Positions 37,201-47,752 of a stretch of DNA of 64,000 bases are shown here, piece after piece; position 1 is the stretch's first letter, and each line of letters begins with the position of its first letter. The DNA comes from Thunnus maccoyii (taxonomy: Eukaryota; Chordata; Actinopteri; Scombriformes; Scombridae). Made by a program: the position numbers and the translations under genes. The stretch lies in NCBI RefSeq assembly GCF_910596095.1, contig NC_056543.1, positions 20,772,042 to 20,836,041 on the forward strand. Reading direction: 5' to 3'. The notes below the pieces were generated by a model. That model searched no databases. It had not been told where the DNA came from and saw nothing but the letters and a program-made list of their open reading frames with translations.

Positions 37201-40200
37201 TATGATCTTTGAAAAAAATACTGTTTATGAACACTTAGGTAGTGGAAAAGTATTTCCAGAAGACTCAAAGACTCCATCTAGATGAAAAATATTACATCTG
37301 CTGCATGAAAGAAAGAAATTTTGGACCTTCACTTCCTTTCGAGTCACCTGGATATTACATATCTCCTTGCTTTTTTTGGTCAACACATGAAAAATATAAA
37401 TGTATTATTTTGTATGAAAATATATAATAATAGAATGATAGACAGTAACAGAGAGACAGTAACATCAGTATAAACAAATACAACAATATAATTGATAGCA
37501 AAATGTTTTAATTTTGGTTTGCGTTGTACGATTTGAGCAAGGACATTTCTGGCTACCATCTTTGTTTGGATTAGAAAAGAGTTGCAACTTGGGAAATGGG
37601 TTAAAAACTTTCTTTTATCGTGCAGCAGACAGATGGTTGCTGAGAAATAGCTTCAGAACAGCAGAAATATTCTGTGTTTTTCATTTGTGCAGAACCAATG
37701 CTCACCTCTGTCACTCCAATGTCATAGTAATACATGAGAGGTACAATCTCAGGCCACATGGGAACCTGCATTCATCTTTATCCTTGTGCTACTGTGAACT
37801 TCCAGGTGTATGCATGAACGTTTTATTAATACCTCTTTTGTGTCTGTTTTAGGTACATTCTGCTACTGCTTGTGCTTTTCGCTATTCCAGGGGTGGTGAT
37901 GATTGTGGCCTACGGACTCATCTCCAGGGAGCTTTATAGAGGCATCCAGTTTGAGATGGGCCACAAAAAAGACTCTACCGGTGAGGTCATGTACACTACA
38001 CATGGAAAACATATGGAAAGACATATTGAAAAAGGAAAATATTTCAATATTACACATGTTAACACAAGTGTCACATGTTACCAAAACAAAAGAAAGCAGT
38101 GAGAGGAAGAAGCCATAAACTAGAGGATCGTTCTGTGGCATCCACACCAATAACAGGCCAAATTACAATTTGTTTAAAATCGGTATCCGGTTCCTATGAC
38201 ACATCCATGCAAAGAGTGGATAAAACAAAACATCAGACTTTAACGTGAGTCAACATTGGGTTGTTTTTTGTGTGTCTCTCTAAATGAATGTCATCACACT
38301 ACCCATCCAGGCCCTGATGTTAGTCACAGGTAATTTGGAGGAATTTCATTTTAACCACATCAATTTCATTAGCACTGTACAATCACTGTAATGTGTGCAG
38401 GTCAAGTGAAACATAACCTTTTGTGAGCACATGAGAGTGTGTCTGGGATGACAGCAGCATGGAGTGTGTTAGCTGATGCTCCATTAGAGGATGGAATTGG
38501 CTGGCAGCTGTAGGCCTGGACATCACCATCTGTTTGGTCTCAGAGTGTGAGAGGTTCTCTGAAAAAAAAGAGCTTGAGAGACAAAGACCATAGGGCACAA
38601 AAACAAACAGGAAATCTGGAAGAAAAAAAAAGGATAAAAAACACTCTCGCAGAGATTTTAAAATCACCTCTTGGAAAATGTGTTTAATTCAATAATCCAG
38701 GAGTGGTTTAGCAAATCGCATTTACCCTCTCTACAGTACCAGTTCCTGTTTATATTTACTTGCCTAGGCGCTCTTATTTCTGTATTCAGTGTACTTTGTC
38801 CTTTGAAGAAGCAGAGCACAACTATTACATTTCATCAATAAATTGCAATTTCCCCTGATGGAGGATTTCTGAGGCTGTGGAAGAATTACTAGTCACTCTT
38901 CTTTCCATTAAGGTGAGCAGATGCTCTTTAAAGAGCTGTATTTCACTCATAATAAATCATACAAATGGGCACATGTCAGAGATGTGGGATGTGGTGGTTT
39001 GGTTTAGATTTTTGTTTATACAGCTGGATAATGGACAGCATATGATTTTCCTGGTCAAATATATATTTTTTAATCCAGTGGCACAAACTGTCAAATATAT
39101 ACAGTTTCCCAAGATACAGAAAAGGATCCTTGTGGTTGTTCAGGCAGACACAGAGGTAGTTTCATTTTCACATATTCCACATATACTGTATAATAATGTC
39201 CCATCTCTACCACAAAGCAGTCAGACAGAGACTTCAAGGAAAGATGATCAGTCGTGTAAGCAAGTGTGCCAAAATGACATGTGTTTATGTTCAAGTGACA
39301 AAGCCCTCTAACATCCGTAGTAATTTTGACAGGAGCAAATAAGGAAGTCAGGTGACATTATTATTGAGCGACAAATCGAGTTGCATCACGCACATAAGGA
39401 GAAACTTCACAGATGTTCTTCTCTCTATCTCAAACATGCACTCACTACAAGATTTGAAAATAATGGCACATCACACACAATAGGATATTATACAGGATTA
39501 TCATGCCAGAGGGAGCAATGCACCACCTCACATGATCTCACGTGATCTCATGGGGAAGCAGAATAGAGACTGACATGGTGCCACAACTTCAAGTATAACT
39601 TGAAGCCTGACAAGATGAATTATCATGTGATCTTGTGATATCGTGATCTCGTGAATCCAGCTGCCTCACAACGTAACTTAACTCCCACGATGCACATGAC
39701 ATAGCCATGAAGTCACATCCCCCCTGCAGTAGCTTCCTAGCAGAATTTGAGTGTGCAGTTACCCTTTAAGGAAATTGTCATTTTAACCTAAACCACTATG
39801 TTTTCCTGACCTTAACAAAGTACTTATTTTATCCCAACCATCATCTTTCCCTTGAACCTAACCAATCGTTTTTGTACCTAAACCTAATCTTAACCATAGC
39901 GTTCTCACATCATAAAGCATATTTCTTTTTCAACAGTCATTTGTCACTGTTTTGGAAGGCACAGACAGATAATATCATCCTGCCAGTTACTGCCAATAGG
40001 GGCACCAGATAAGAAAACGCTTCTATGTGTTGTGTATGGACCAACAACATACTGTATTTTATCGTTTACTTTGGAGGGACAGACAAAGCTGCCTCCACCT
40101 ACTCAGCATTCAGTTGTATGTAAACATTTCTTTAAATATATATTTATGTTCATCAAATGTTATGTATCTCAGGTTCTTCTGGGCTGGAGGGAAAGACAGT

Positions 40201-41057
40201 CTGTATCAACCTCCTCCGATTTGTTCCAAAGCATCATCAAACTAAATTAAAACCAAAATTTATAAAACTGCTGATAAAGCGTCAGTGTATGCAGACACCC
40301 AGTCTCATATAAACAGAACCATGTATGTGTCCCTGTCAGTTTTGGAGTATATCCCATCCTTACCAACGTCTGCATAGTATAATAAAAGCATAAAATGTCA
40401 CAAAATGGAAATGTTTCTCATATATTAGGGTATTAAGTACAAATACAATGTTTGTTGTTTTATTACATTTAATTCACAGGAATACTTTTCTCTTTTTCTG
40501 TGCTTTCACATACAGATGTGAAGAATGGCCTGACCTCCACTGTGTCTGGTGGCAGTGATGACGGTGATGGTTGCTACGTGAATGTTGTCCAGCGGCCTCA
40601 CTCGATGGAGATGTCAACCATGGCTGCCTCTGGCAAGGTGCTCAAGGCAGACCGGCCACGTAGCAACACATCTGAGGCCAAGCTGGAGGCCAAGAAGCGA
40701 GTCATCCGCATGCTGGTGGTCATTGTTGTCCTGTTCTTTCTCTGCTGGATGCCACTGTACTGTGTCAACACCTGGCGGGCTTTCGATAACATCTCTGCCA
40801 AACATGCCCTCACAGGGTCGCCCATCGCTTTTATCCATTTGTTGTGCTACACCTCTGCCTGCGTCAACCCCATTATTTACTGCTTCATGAACACGCGTTT
40901 CCGCAAAGCCCTGCTTGCCACTTTCTCTTGCTGTGCTGCACCTTGCCATCGTCGTCGTCGTCGCGGGCTACGGGACAACGAGGAGGATGTTATGGCAACA
41001 GGAGCATCCATGTCCAAGTTCAGTTACACTACAGTCAGCACCATGGGAACCTGCTGA
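19971..41057 (+). CDS. cckbr: Cholecystokinin/gastrin receptor, CCKBR type, 5 exons, 445 aa
   Basis: Class A GPCR for CCK and gastrin peptides, expected to couple to Gq at the plasma membrane. Exons: 19971-20124, 30475-30726, 34611-34872, 37853-37980, 40516-41057; all GT-AG, phases consistent, 445 codons plus TGA (human CCKBR has 447). The N-terminal tail carries N-glycosylation sites (NET, NGS, NIT, NTS). TM1-TM2 are in exon 2 and the TM3 Cys is at residue 128. The ERY motif sits at 152-154 and the ECL2 Cys in HQCRPKW. TM6 has FFLCWMPLY and TM7 NPIIYC. A Cys cluster follows (palmitoylation) and the tail ends SYTTVSTMGTC. LVAIAIERYSAIC, YGLISRELY and the C-tail favour CCKBR over CCKAR, though KRMRTV and LKDFIFG are CCKAR-like. 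Which teleost paralogue it is cannot be told here. Confidence 0.93.
20205..20252 (+). repeat. SINE-like 3' tail at the start of receptor intron 1
   Basis: GAAAGGTGCTATTTAAATAA followed by CCTGACTTAC resembles the common fish SINE/LINE tail AAAGGTGCTATATAAATAAA(C/G)TTGACTT. Only the tail is recognisable. Confidence 0.45.
23794..23867. repeat. (AC)n microsatellite in receptor intron 1
   Basis: About 37 uninterrupted AC units, directly visible; the longest AC tract in the window. Confidence 0.97.
25889..25926. repeat. (AT)n microsatellite in receptor intron 1
   Basis: About 18 TA units after TGTGTG. Confidence 0.95.
27013..27433 (-). mobile_element. Solo LTR with TG...CA ends and perfect 5-bp target duplication
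   Basis: The 421-bp element begins TGTTACG and ends TGTAACA on the plus strand. It is flanked by perfect direct repeats TTTTG at 27008-27012 and 27434-27438. On the minus strand a TATAAA (27320-27315) precedes an AATAAA (27102-27097) in the order expected of U3-R, so the LTR points leftward. There is no internal region, tRNA primer site or second LTR nearby, so it is the product of LTR-LTR recombination. It lies in intron 1 of the receptor gene, in antisense orientation. The same LTR family is familiar from other percomorph loci; retroviral or retrotransposon class is not resolved. Confidence 0.85.
27640..28115. repeat. Old interspersed repeat in receptor intron 1
   Basis: Phrases such as ATAATTTCCAAAATGACCAC, CAATTGGAGCCAGGGATTTT and GTGGTAGTTGCCGCTTGGGG are familiar parts of a high-copy percomorph repeat. 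Boundaries and class are uncertain. Confidence 0.4.
28120..30250 (+). other. Receptor intron 1, 3' part; nothing recognised
   Basis: AT-rich intronic DNA with no supported exon or named repeat. Confidence 0.4.
30257..30313. repeat. (AC)n tract 160 bp before receptor exon 2
   Basis: Compound AC tract interrupted by GCACATACAATC. It ends about 160 bp upstream of the exon 2 acceptor and generates a spurious 150-codon minus frame. Confidence 0.93.
30855..30924. repeat. Two abutting perfect palindromes in receptor intron 2
   Basis: 30855-30896 is a 42-bp perfect palindrome starting and ending GACGTC, centred on GTATTAATAC. It is followed without gap by a 28-bp perfect palindrome (30897-30924) starting ATCACTCAG with the same centre. 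The second repeats the inner 28 bp of the first exactly. Checked base by base. They lie 130 bp downstream of exon 2. Confidence 0.95.
30930..33000 (+). other. Receptor intron 2, first part; nothing recognised
   Basis: Very AT-rich intronic DNA; reading frames at 31573-31890 (both strands) and 32195-32455 look like chance. Confidence 0.4.
33003..33285 (+). repeat. High-copy percomorph repeat in receptor intron 2
   Basis: Starts TTAAAGGAATAGTTTGACAT and includes GAGTTAGATGAGAGCACTAA, CAGCAGCCGGTTACCTTAGC and GGTTCTGTCCAAAGGTAACA, which I recognise as a very common interspersed repeat of percomorph fish. Confidence 0.65.
33345..33714. repeat. Second copy of the TACTTAAGTAAA fish DNA-element family
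   Basis: Includes CTCTGTTACAAGTCCCACAT, ATTACTTAAGTAAAAATAC, and ends near AATGTAGTACTTTCCACAAC. Related to the 15711-15845 fragment. Confidence 0.55.
34187..34217. repeat. (AC)n microsatellite in receptor intron 2
   Basis: About 15 AC units. Confidence 0.93.
34996..35367. mobile_element. MITE-like segment with 15-bp perfect inverted ends
   Basis: ACACCATGTCTACAC at 34996-35010 and its exact reverse complement at 35353-35367 bound a 372-bp segment in receptor intron 3. It also carries an internal GTGTCTACACTGGAGGCGTT. No clear target duplication is visible. The end sequence is familiar from non-autonomous fish repeats. Confidence 0.55.
35370..37852 (+). other. Receptor intron 3, remainder; nothing recognised
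   Basis: AT-rich intronic DNA; frames at 35979-36203, 36858-37109 and 37514-37852 have no supported homology. Confidence 0.4.
37981..40515 (+). other. Receptor intron 4, repeats likely at 39720-40020
   Basis: Reading on from exon 4 past the donor stays open for 40 codons to a TGA at 38100-38102. The 39750-39910 part (CCTAACCAATCGTTTTTGTA, CTAAACCTAATCTTAACCAT) is typical of a low-grade fish repeat. The 144-codon frame at 38877-39311 shows no splice context or homology. Confidence 0.4.
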
Positions 41058-43100
41058 AGCAGATGGATTCAGGCACAATCCAGAAGAGACAGTTACTACG
41101 GCAACACAGCACCCCACATCCTTTGTCTGTAGGCCATTTCTGTGCTCATAGGGATTGTAATGTGGAGTGGAAAAACTGGCCATATAATGTAGCAGTGTAG
41201 AAGCTTCACCTATGACTGTGAGTAAAATTATAAAGGGATTATTTCATGAACCCCAGTCTTACAGTGTAAATACCTCCATAGCTATATTGAAAAAGCACAA
41301 AAAAACAGAATATACAGTTATCTCTTGTCACAGGACCAAGGAAATGTGCTCGCTTAGATGTTAAAGGTGGGGCGTGTGTGTGTGTGTGTAGTTGCAGAGG
41401 ATGTGAGTAGTGTTGGGCTGTATGATATGTGAGGGCGGCAGGCTTGATAACTTAGTAGTTGTTATGTAGCTATAAAAATAAGGCTATTTGCTATGTAATT
41501 TTCAAATTGTGTTTTATATTTTGCTGCCAGTTGTTAGTGTTTATCCGTATTCATGATGGTTATTCAATTGCATTGTGGACTAAGTGCCTGCTTCTAAATG
41601 CTGTCGTATTTGTCTACTGTCGAGTTGCCTCATTCATCACAGGTACCATAATCACAGCAAATTGCAACCTGAGGAGTGTGAAAGTGGAGTTTAAAGACTC
41701 AAAAGATCCTCTAAACAAGTTGAAAGTCCTCCACAGAAGTTGAGAATCTCCAAATGAGAACTGATAAATGATAAATGAGAGTCAGTTCTACATGACTCCA
41801 TGGCTTGCAGAAAACACTTCAGTGGTATAAACAGCTTAGATGGGCTGTGGTCATGCCTTGTGTTGTGGTTGTGAACTGTACCGCTAGCCATCTTTGTGTT
41901 TTTGGGGGCAAAATTTTTGCTGCAATGTTTGTTTGTAATCTGTCCTCGTAGTTGCACAGTGATTTGACTCTTTGAATTCTGTGTCTTTCTTATATTAGGG
42001 CCTCTAGTTTGAGGGCAGTTGACTGATGTAGTTGGTTGATAAGTAGTACCCAGCACTTTGTGGATACATCAGGATAAGAAACATCTGGGTAGAAAGCCTG
42101 GAGGATAGGTTTTTAAATCAACATTGATATATTCTAGATAACATATTAGAAAAACTCCATAAACACACTTGAGGACAACAGGAAGTCCTGTGCATTGCAA
42201 GGAATAAGGACACAACATAGAATAAAACAAAACAAAACAAAGCAAAAAAAAACTTAACAATAAAAAACCTCTAAACTTGTTAAACATTTGTTAAAAAAAG
42301 TTTTAGAAAAATTATAAGATGTTATATATTAGATTTACAGATATTACTGCATTCAACACTTAAATGAGACAGTAAGTGACAGTGTTCTGAAATAAAAATG
42401 ATGCTAAATGATAAGGTGATAAGATTTTTTTTCCTCAAACCATCAGTAGATTAGCTCAAGTCTCATCACCAGCTACTAATTATGTTGTGTGTCTGGTGTG
42501 TCAAATTTGTGAACCAAACTTTTGCACTGCTGATATAAATTAAAGTTTACCACTCCAAAACTAGAGGCCTTTAGAGCGAAAGTTTACATTGCTTCTCTCA
42601 AGACCAACTGAACTGTGTCTAAACGAAGACCCAGAACACGTTAACTCTATTTCAAGAATATTGTATTTAAAGTATTTAGTGACACAAACCAAATAATTTA
42701 CATAATATACAGTATGTTACTCATGCTACTTAGGTTGGCTGAATAATAGGCTTGAATGAGATATTTGTTGTTAATCTGTTGCATTTTAGTGTACTTAGTG
42801 AAGCAAAATAAGATTTTAATGTGCTCAGCAAACCATTTGACTCAATGACATCAAAGGTCTACGTTTATGATTCGAAGTTTAGGCTAAAACAAGGAGTCCC
42901 TTTTTGTCATAAATTGTAGCTTACTGTAGCTTATGCATACAGTAAATGTTACAAATATGTTTGTTACCACAAATATTGTCTGTTAACATCCAGGACTGTT
43001 TTAACTGCGCAAGTGCAACAAAAACCACAGCATAGTAGGTCTTAGGTATATAGACTATGTGGGTGTCTCCATGTGCACCTGCTATTTTGGTTCATGTCTG
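41058..43100. other. 3' flank of the CCK receptor, no further gene
   Basis: Probable 3' UTR followed by AT-rich DNA. A short GT tract is near 41371-41390. AATAAA occurs near 42214 and 42390; the cleavage site is not determinable. Confidence 0.4.
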
Positions 43101-43107
43101 TGCAGCA

Positions 43108-43710
43108 GTCATAGACTGTAAAAAAAAAAAGAAAAAGTACGTAGCCATCCTGACGTCACCCATTGGTTTGTGGACTCTTTTGTGGAGTTTGCCATTTTAA
43201 CCCTCGCCATCTTGCTAACCCTAACACTAGCTGCTAACTTGGTTAGCATTGTGCATTTAAAGTATACGGTCAACTGTGATAATGCTAATGCTGATTATCA
43301 CTAGCAAAAAACAGGCTTAAAACCATTAAAACAAAATGTACTTACCAGAAAAACTGAACAGCTGACTCCTTAGTGGGTCTAGTTCAACCAAACGCTGAAC
43401 AAGACTTTTTAGGCCACCAAAATGTTACAATTAAGTTTCATTAACTGAAAACACAGTGGAATAGTGATGGCTACGCCTACTCTGTGAATCTGGGGTTACG
43501 TCATGTTTACGTTACCTAACCAACATTGTTGCGGTAGTAGTGACTTGTCAACCACAATGTACCCGCAATATAGCTATGCTGTAAAGCACTCCCTGCTTTA
43601 TCGTCAAATTTAAATTAAATGGGACCATAAGTTACAAAATGAGCGTCATGCTGTATTGAAGAAGACTTGATACCAGCGATTGGTCACCAAAATACCACAC
43701 AGATGTGCAA
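43108..43710. repeat. Interspersed repeat beginning CATAGACTGTAAAAA
   Basis: CATAGACTGTAAAAAA, TGACGTCACCCATTGGTTTG, TGCCATTTTAACCCTCGCCA and GCTGTATTGAAGAAGACTTG are recognised as parts of a high-copy fish repeat. Class unknown. Confidence 0.55.
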
Positions 43711-44893
43711 AATGAGTTTTAAGATCAGGAAATTACCAAACAGTCAGAGTGCTGCATTGTTGTGCCTCCATGAAAATATGGCCCCCAATGTTTTGTGAAT
43801 AGTAAGTTTACTGCAAACTTATAATTTAAGGGAGGTAACAAAGTTGTCAGGTAACTATGTACAAATACGTTCAGTGACTGCTCTGTGGCTCACTGTCCCT
43901 GCTGAGCTCACCTGCAGACTTCAGAATGGCAGCAAGGTTTCAGAGGTCTCTGTTTGTCAAGCTCTGTCTTGCATGCCGGACTCTGGCTCCCTTACTCATC
44001 TCGCACTAATTGTGTTACGACCTCAACCCTGCCAGGCTGAATGGATGAGCATATTTCACTGAGTGCACCAAAGCACAATGCTGTCAGTCTTACAACTAAT
44101 AGATGTATGGCCTGTTTTTTGGAAGATTCAAGATCAGCCTGAAGCTTTTGTGGTTTATTGTGTGCAGCAGCTTTAAAATATAAATCATACCGATTCCTTA
44201 CTGCAGTAGACTGAATTGCAGTATGAAGATGAAGAAGAAGATAAAACCTCTTGATTATGGAAAATATAGCAAGTGACAATCTTGTTGACACGCTTAGACT
44301 ATGACAATAAAATCGTACACTCTGATATATGTGAGTCAGAGCCAATTCCTGTTGAACTTCATCTTCATACATATACACAGTAGCGCCGAAGACAAGGTGA
44401 CAGCCTGACTTTTCCGTTGTCTCAGTGTGCAGATTCAGGCTCCTTTATCTTTGGAGCACAGAGGCACATATTGATTAAGTTACTGACATTCTCTGGGCTT
44501 GATAACATTTGGGCTGGGTACTACAATGGGATCAGGCCTTTGAATGTATGGTTCTGATCTAAAATATGCACATACAGTGAGATACAGGGTGCGTTTTTAA
44601 ATTCAAGATCCAAGGTGTCAGACTGAATCCCATTGTTAAATGTTGGAAAAGCAGACGTTTCTAACTGTGAATGAAGTCCTCCTAGACAGTAAACAACTGA
44701 TAGGAGGTATTTATGCGTCTGCTAGCGGCATTTCTCAGATAGAGAAGAATACTGTATGGCAATCATCTGTGTTGTTTATGAGTGACACTTGGAAAGTGTT
44801 TTTTTTTTTTTTTTTTTTTTCTGGAGAGCTGTGAGAGGCTGATTTCCCTGTGGTGTCACATAGGCAGTTTGACGTTATGACTTGCACACACAT

Positions 44894-44946
<53 letters not shown>

Positions 44947-47103
44947 CCTTATTAAACTAGTTATTACAGACAGATGCCAATAATTTGTTGTTTTCCCCCT
45001 GCACCTAATTCATATTGACTGTGCACATCAAGGTTTAGTATAAAAATAACTGATGACAACAACACAGCAGGTAGTGGCTGGATCTCTAATTAGTATATTC
45101 CACTTATGTATAGAATAGATAAATGTCAGTGTGACCAGAGGGACAAAAGGTAAATGCCGCCTGCAGTCATCTACTTTAAAATGTCATGCTGATGCATTCT
45201 TCCATCCAAAATGGTGATAGCAGAAAATGACTTTAATTGGAATTGGATCTGGACAAGGACACAATATGCTTGGATGAATATTTAAATGTCAGTAAAGGAG
45301 ATATGGCAGGGGACAGGGACAATTTAAATAGACAGAAAAATCTATCCTGCACAATACTTAAAGGTGGTGTTGCCTAGGAGTTTAAAGCTGTATTAATCAA
45401 TATAATAAAATTGGATCAGATTACTGTGTGTAATGTGAAAGGGGTCAGTCATAGTGACAAACCAACAGAGAATTATTGCCCAAATCTGCAGTTCTCACCT
45501 ATTTTGGATCATTGTTGTGGTTTTCCGGCCCATAACTCCACTCTAATCAACATGCTGCACCAACCATGCTGGATGTGTAAATGGGCAACTGTTTACCAAC
45601 ATGTTACTGAAAGTGTAACTGTGCTTGATGAGATAATTCACCCAAATTACACACATACACCCACACAAACCAGTTTCTCACATACTTGTAGAAGGATCTA
45701 GCCATACAGGTTTTAGTCTTATCTATGCCATCGTTTTTAGATACCCACCTCTTACAATTATACCAACGCCCTGATACAACAGAGGTGAATGTTGGTTTTT
45801 TTTTCTGCTGCTGCCCAGAAACAATGTACCAGTTTCTCACTGGGACTATATCTTTGAGTAAAGTTCCAAAATAACTGGCAGATTATCATCATATTGTTTC
45901 TAGAAAAACGCATTGCTGGTAAGTTTTTCAAATGAAACATCATATGCTTACAGCATCACAAATGTTATTTCAATCACCTCTATTGTACTGGGATGGGGGC
46001 AAAAATCTCTGAGACATCAGCGATATCTCACAACCTTGACAGAATAAAGCTAAAACTATCTGCATGGGTAGATAACACAAGTGTAAATGAGAAGATGTAT
46101 TTTTTATTATTTGGATAACCTATAAAGGCACAAATATAGAGCATACATATATGTACTGGACATGGCAATCTTACACAAGCTGTAGTGAGATAAATGAGAC
46201 ATTGTAGTTTCAAGCGAGCAAAAATATACTAATGTAAATGTCTGCTTATATAACTGTTACTATGGAGTATAAGAGATTTAAGAAGTGTCTCTGTCACAAA
46301 CAGATGAAAACAGTTGGATGATCACTATCAGTGTGCTCTTCTCACATTTACACGACTATACAATCATGTTCAGTCTAGACAATGAGTTGGCCTTTATAAA
46401 CTGACAAGTCCTCACTCATTCTTGTGATTATTATGCTTCTGCTGCTAGTTAAACAACCCTCTCCACTTCCTAAAGGCTACAAAATCTGCTACTGGTTGTG
46501 TTGATTGATTTTTTCAATCTGACGATGGCATCTTAAGCATTATGAGTGCCTATATCTCAGTGATATGTCTGTTGGGCCCTCAGTTGCTTTATTGGATTCT
46601 CTGCTGAAACTCTCACTGCTGCTTGGTTTGCGGAGCACCATCACGAAAGGAGTCTGTTCCTACAAATAAAACTATAACCATTTGTTACAATAAATGGTCT
46701 GATATTCATTGGCACAAGTGACACTGACAAATGGCAGAGCGATACTCAAGGGGGTGCTGCTGGTGAATGATAACGACAGTGTCCACAGGTGTTGTGGAGG
46801 AAGTCTCTGGGGCAAGGGCTTGGCAGTTTGGACAGGGTCATGATGGTTCACTGTGAGCAAAGCTGATATTTGAGGAGCAAATTTACCTCACTGGGCAGCA
46901 CAGCCAGGTGCATTTGTGTCAAATGCGTTCAGTAGTAGTAAGATGATTAAAGGGAAATAATACATTTGGTTATCTGAATGGCAAATAAAACTCCCTGTTT
47001 GAACACGCTGGCAATGTGAGATAGTGTAGATTCCCAACTGAATCCTAACCTAATTGAATTATGGTGGTTGGTATTGCTTTTACCTTGATATTTAGGGGCT
47101 GGG
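43711..47103. other. Gene-free stretch with microsatellites
   Basis: AT-rich DNA; frames at 43992-44378 (minus) and 45411-45701 (plus) look like chance. Contains a poly(T) tract at about 44799-44820 and an (AC)n tract listed separately. Confidence 0.4.
44885..44942. repeat. (AC)n microsatellite
   Basis: About 27 AC units with one interruption (ATGC) near the start; preceded 65 bp upstream by a 22-bp poly(T). Confidence 0.95.
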
Positions 47104-47752
47104 ATTTAAAGAGGACGTATCATGCACATTACCTGGTCTATATTTTTATTTGGGGGCTCTATTGGAATATCTTTGCATTATCTACAGTTAAAAAAACTCT
47201 ATATTTAACTCATACTGACCCTATACGCAGGCCCTCAATTCAGCCTCTGTCTGAAAAAGGCTGTTTTAGCTCCTGTCTCTTTAAGGCCCCCTGCTGTTGA
47301 GCCCATTCTGTTCTGATTGGTTAGCTTCAGTTGCTCAGGGGGCTACGTCAATAATCCATATAACAAACTACAGTAGAAGGATTTCACTACTTTTGTTCAT
47401 TTGTTTTTCAAAATGTCAATTTCTGAAATACATCCATACTTGTTCAAGCCGAGCAAAAATATGAGAGTGGACAATGCTAATAACACATGGAAAAACCTTA
47501 GCAACAACCTTAGCTCAAAGCGACAGAACGGATGGCCGCTTATGGGCATGTGCGACGAACCATCGTCAGCCAGTTGGCAAAGTAAAAAAAAAAATGTTGC
47601 AAACCAAGCATTCAGAGCAGGTTGACGCCTGGACTTTTGATGTATTTCTACATACAATAACCTCAAGTTTTGGAACCATGTTTGACATAGATATCTGACA
47701 TCATAACAGTATGTAATGACAGAAAACCACAGGCATAATGTGTCCCCATTAA
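47104..47752 (+). repeat. High-copy percomorph repeat
   Basis: Includes TATCATGCACATTACCTGGT, TATTTGGGGGCTCTATTGGA, CTGTTTTAGCTCCTGTCTCT, TCTGATTGGTTAGCTTC and a 3' end near GGCATAATGTGTCCCC. These are recognised landmarks of one common fish repeat family. Confidence 0.6.

Noticed and set aside
38877..39311. 144-codon plus frame in receptor intron 4
   Set aside because: No splice signals that would join it in phase, no recognisable protein; AT-rich intronic DNA.
39535..39660. Clustered GTGATCTC/CATGATCTC words
   Set aside because: Short, irregular and imperfect; not enough to call a binding array or an element.
40598..40949. Minus-strand frames of 75 and 111 codons
   Set aside because: Shadows of the GC-rich last exon of the CCK receptor.
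41691..42056. 121-codon minus frame 0.6 kb past the receptor stop
   Set aside because: Composition and lack of splice signals suggest chance; region more likely receptor 3' UTR.
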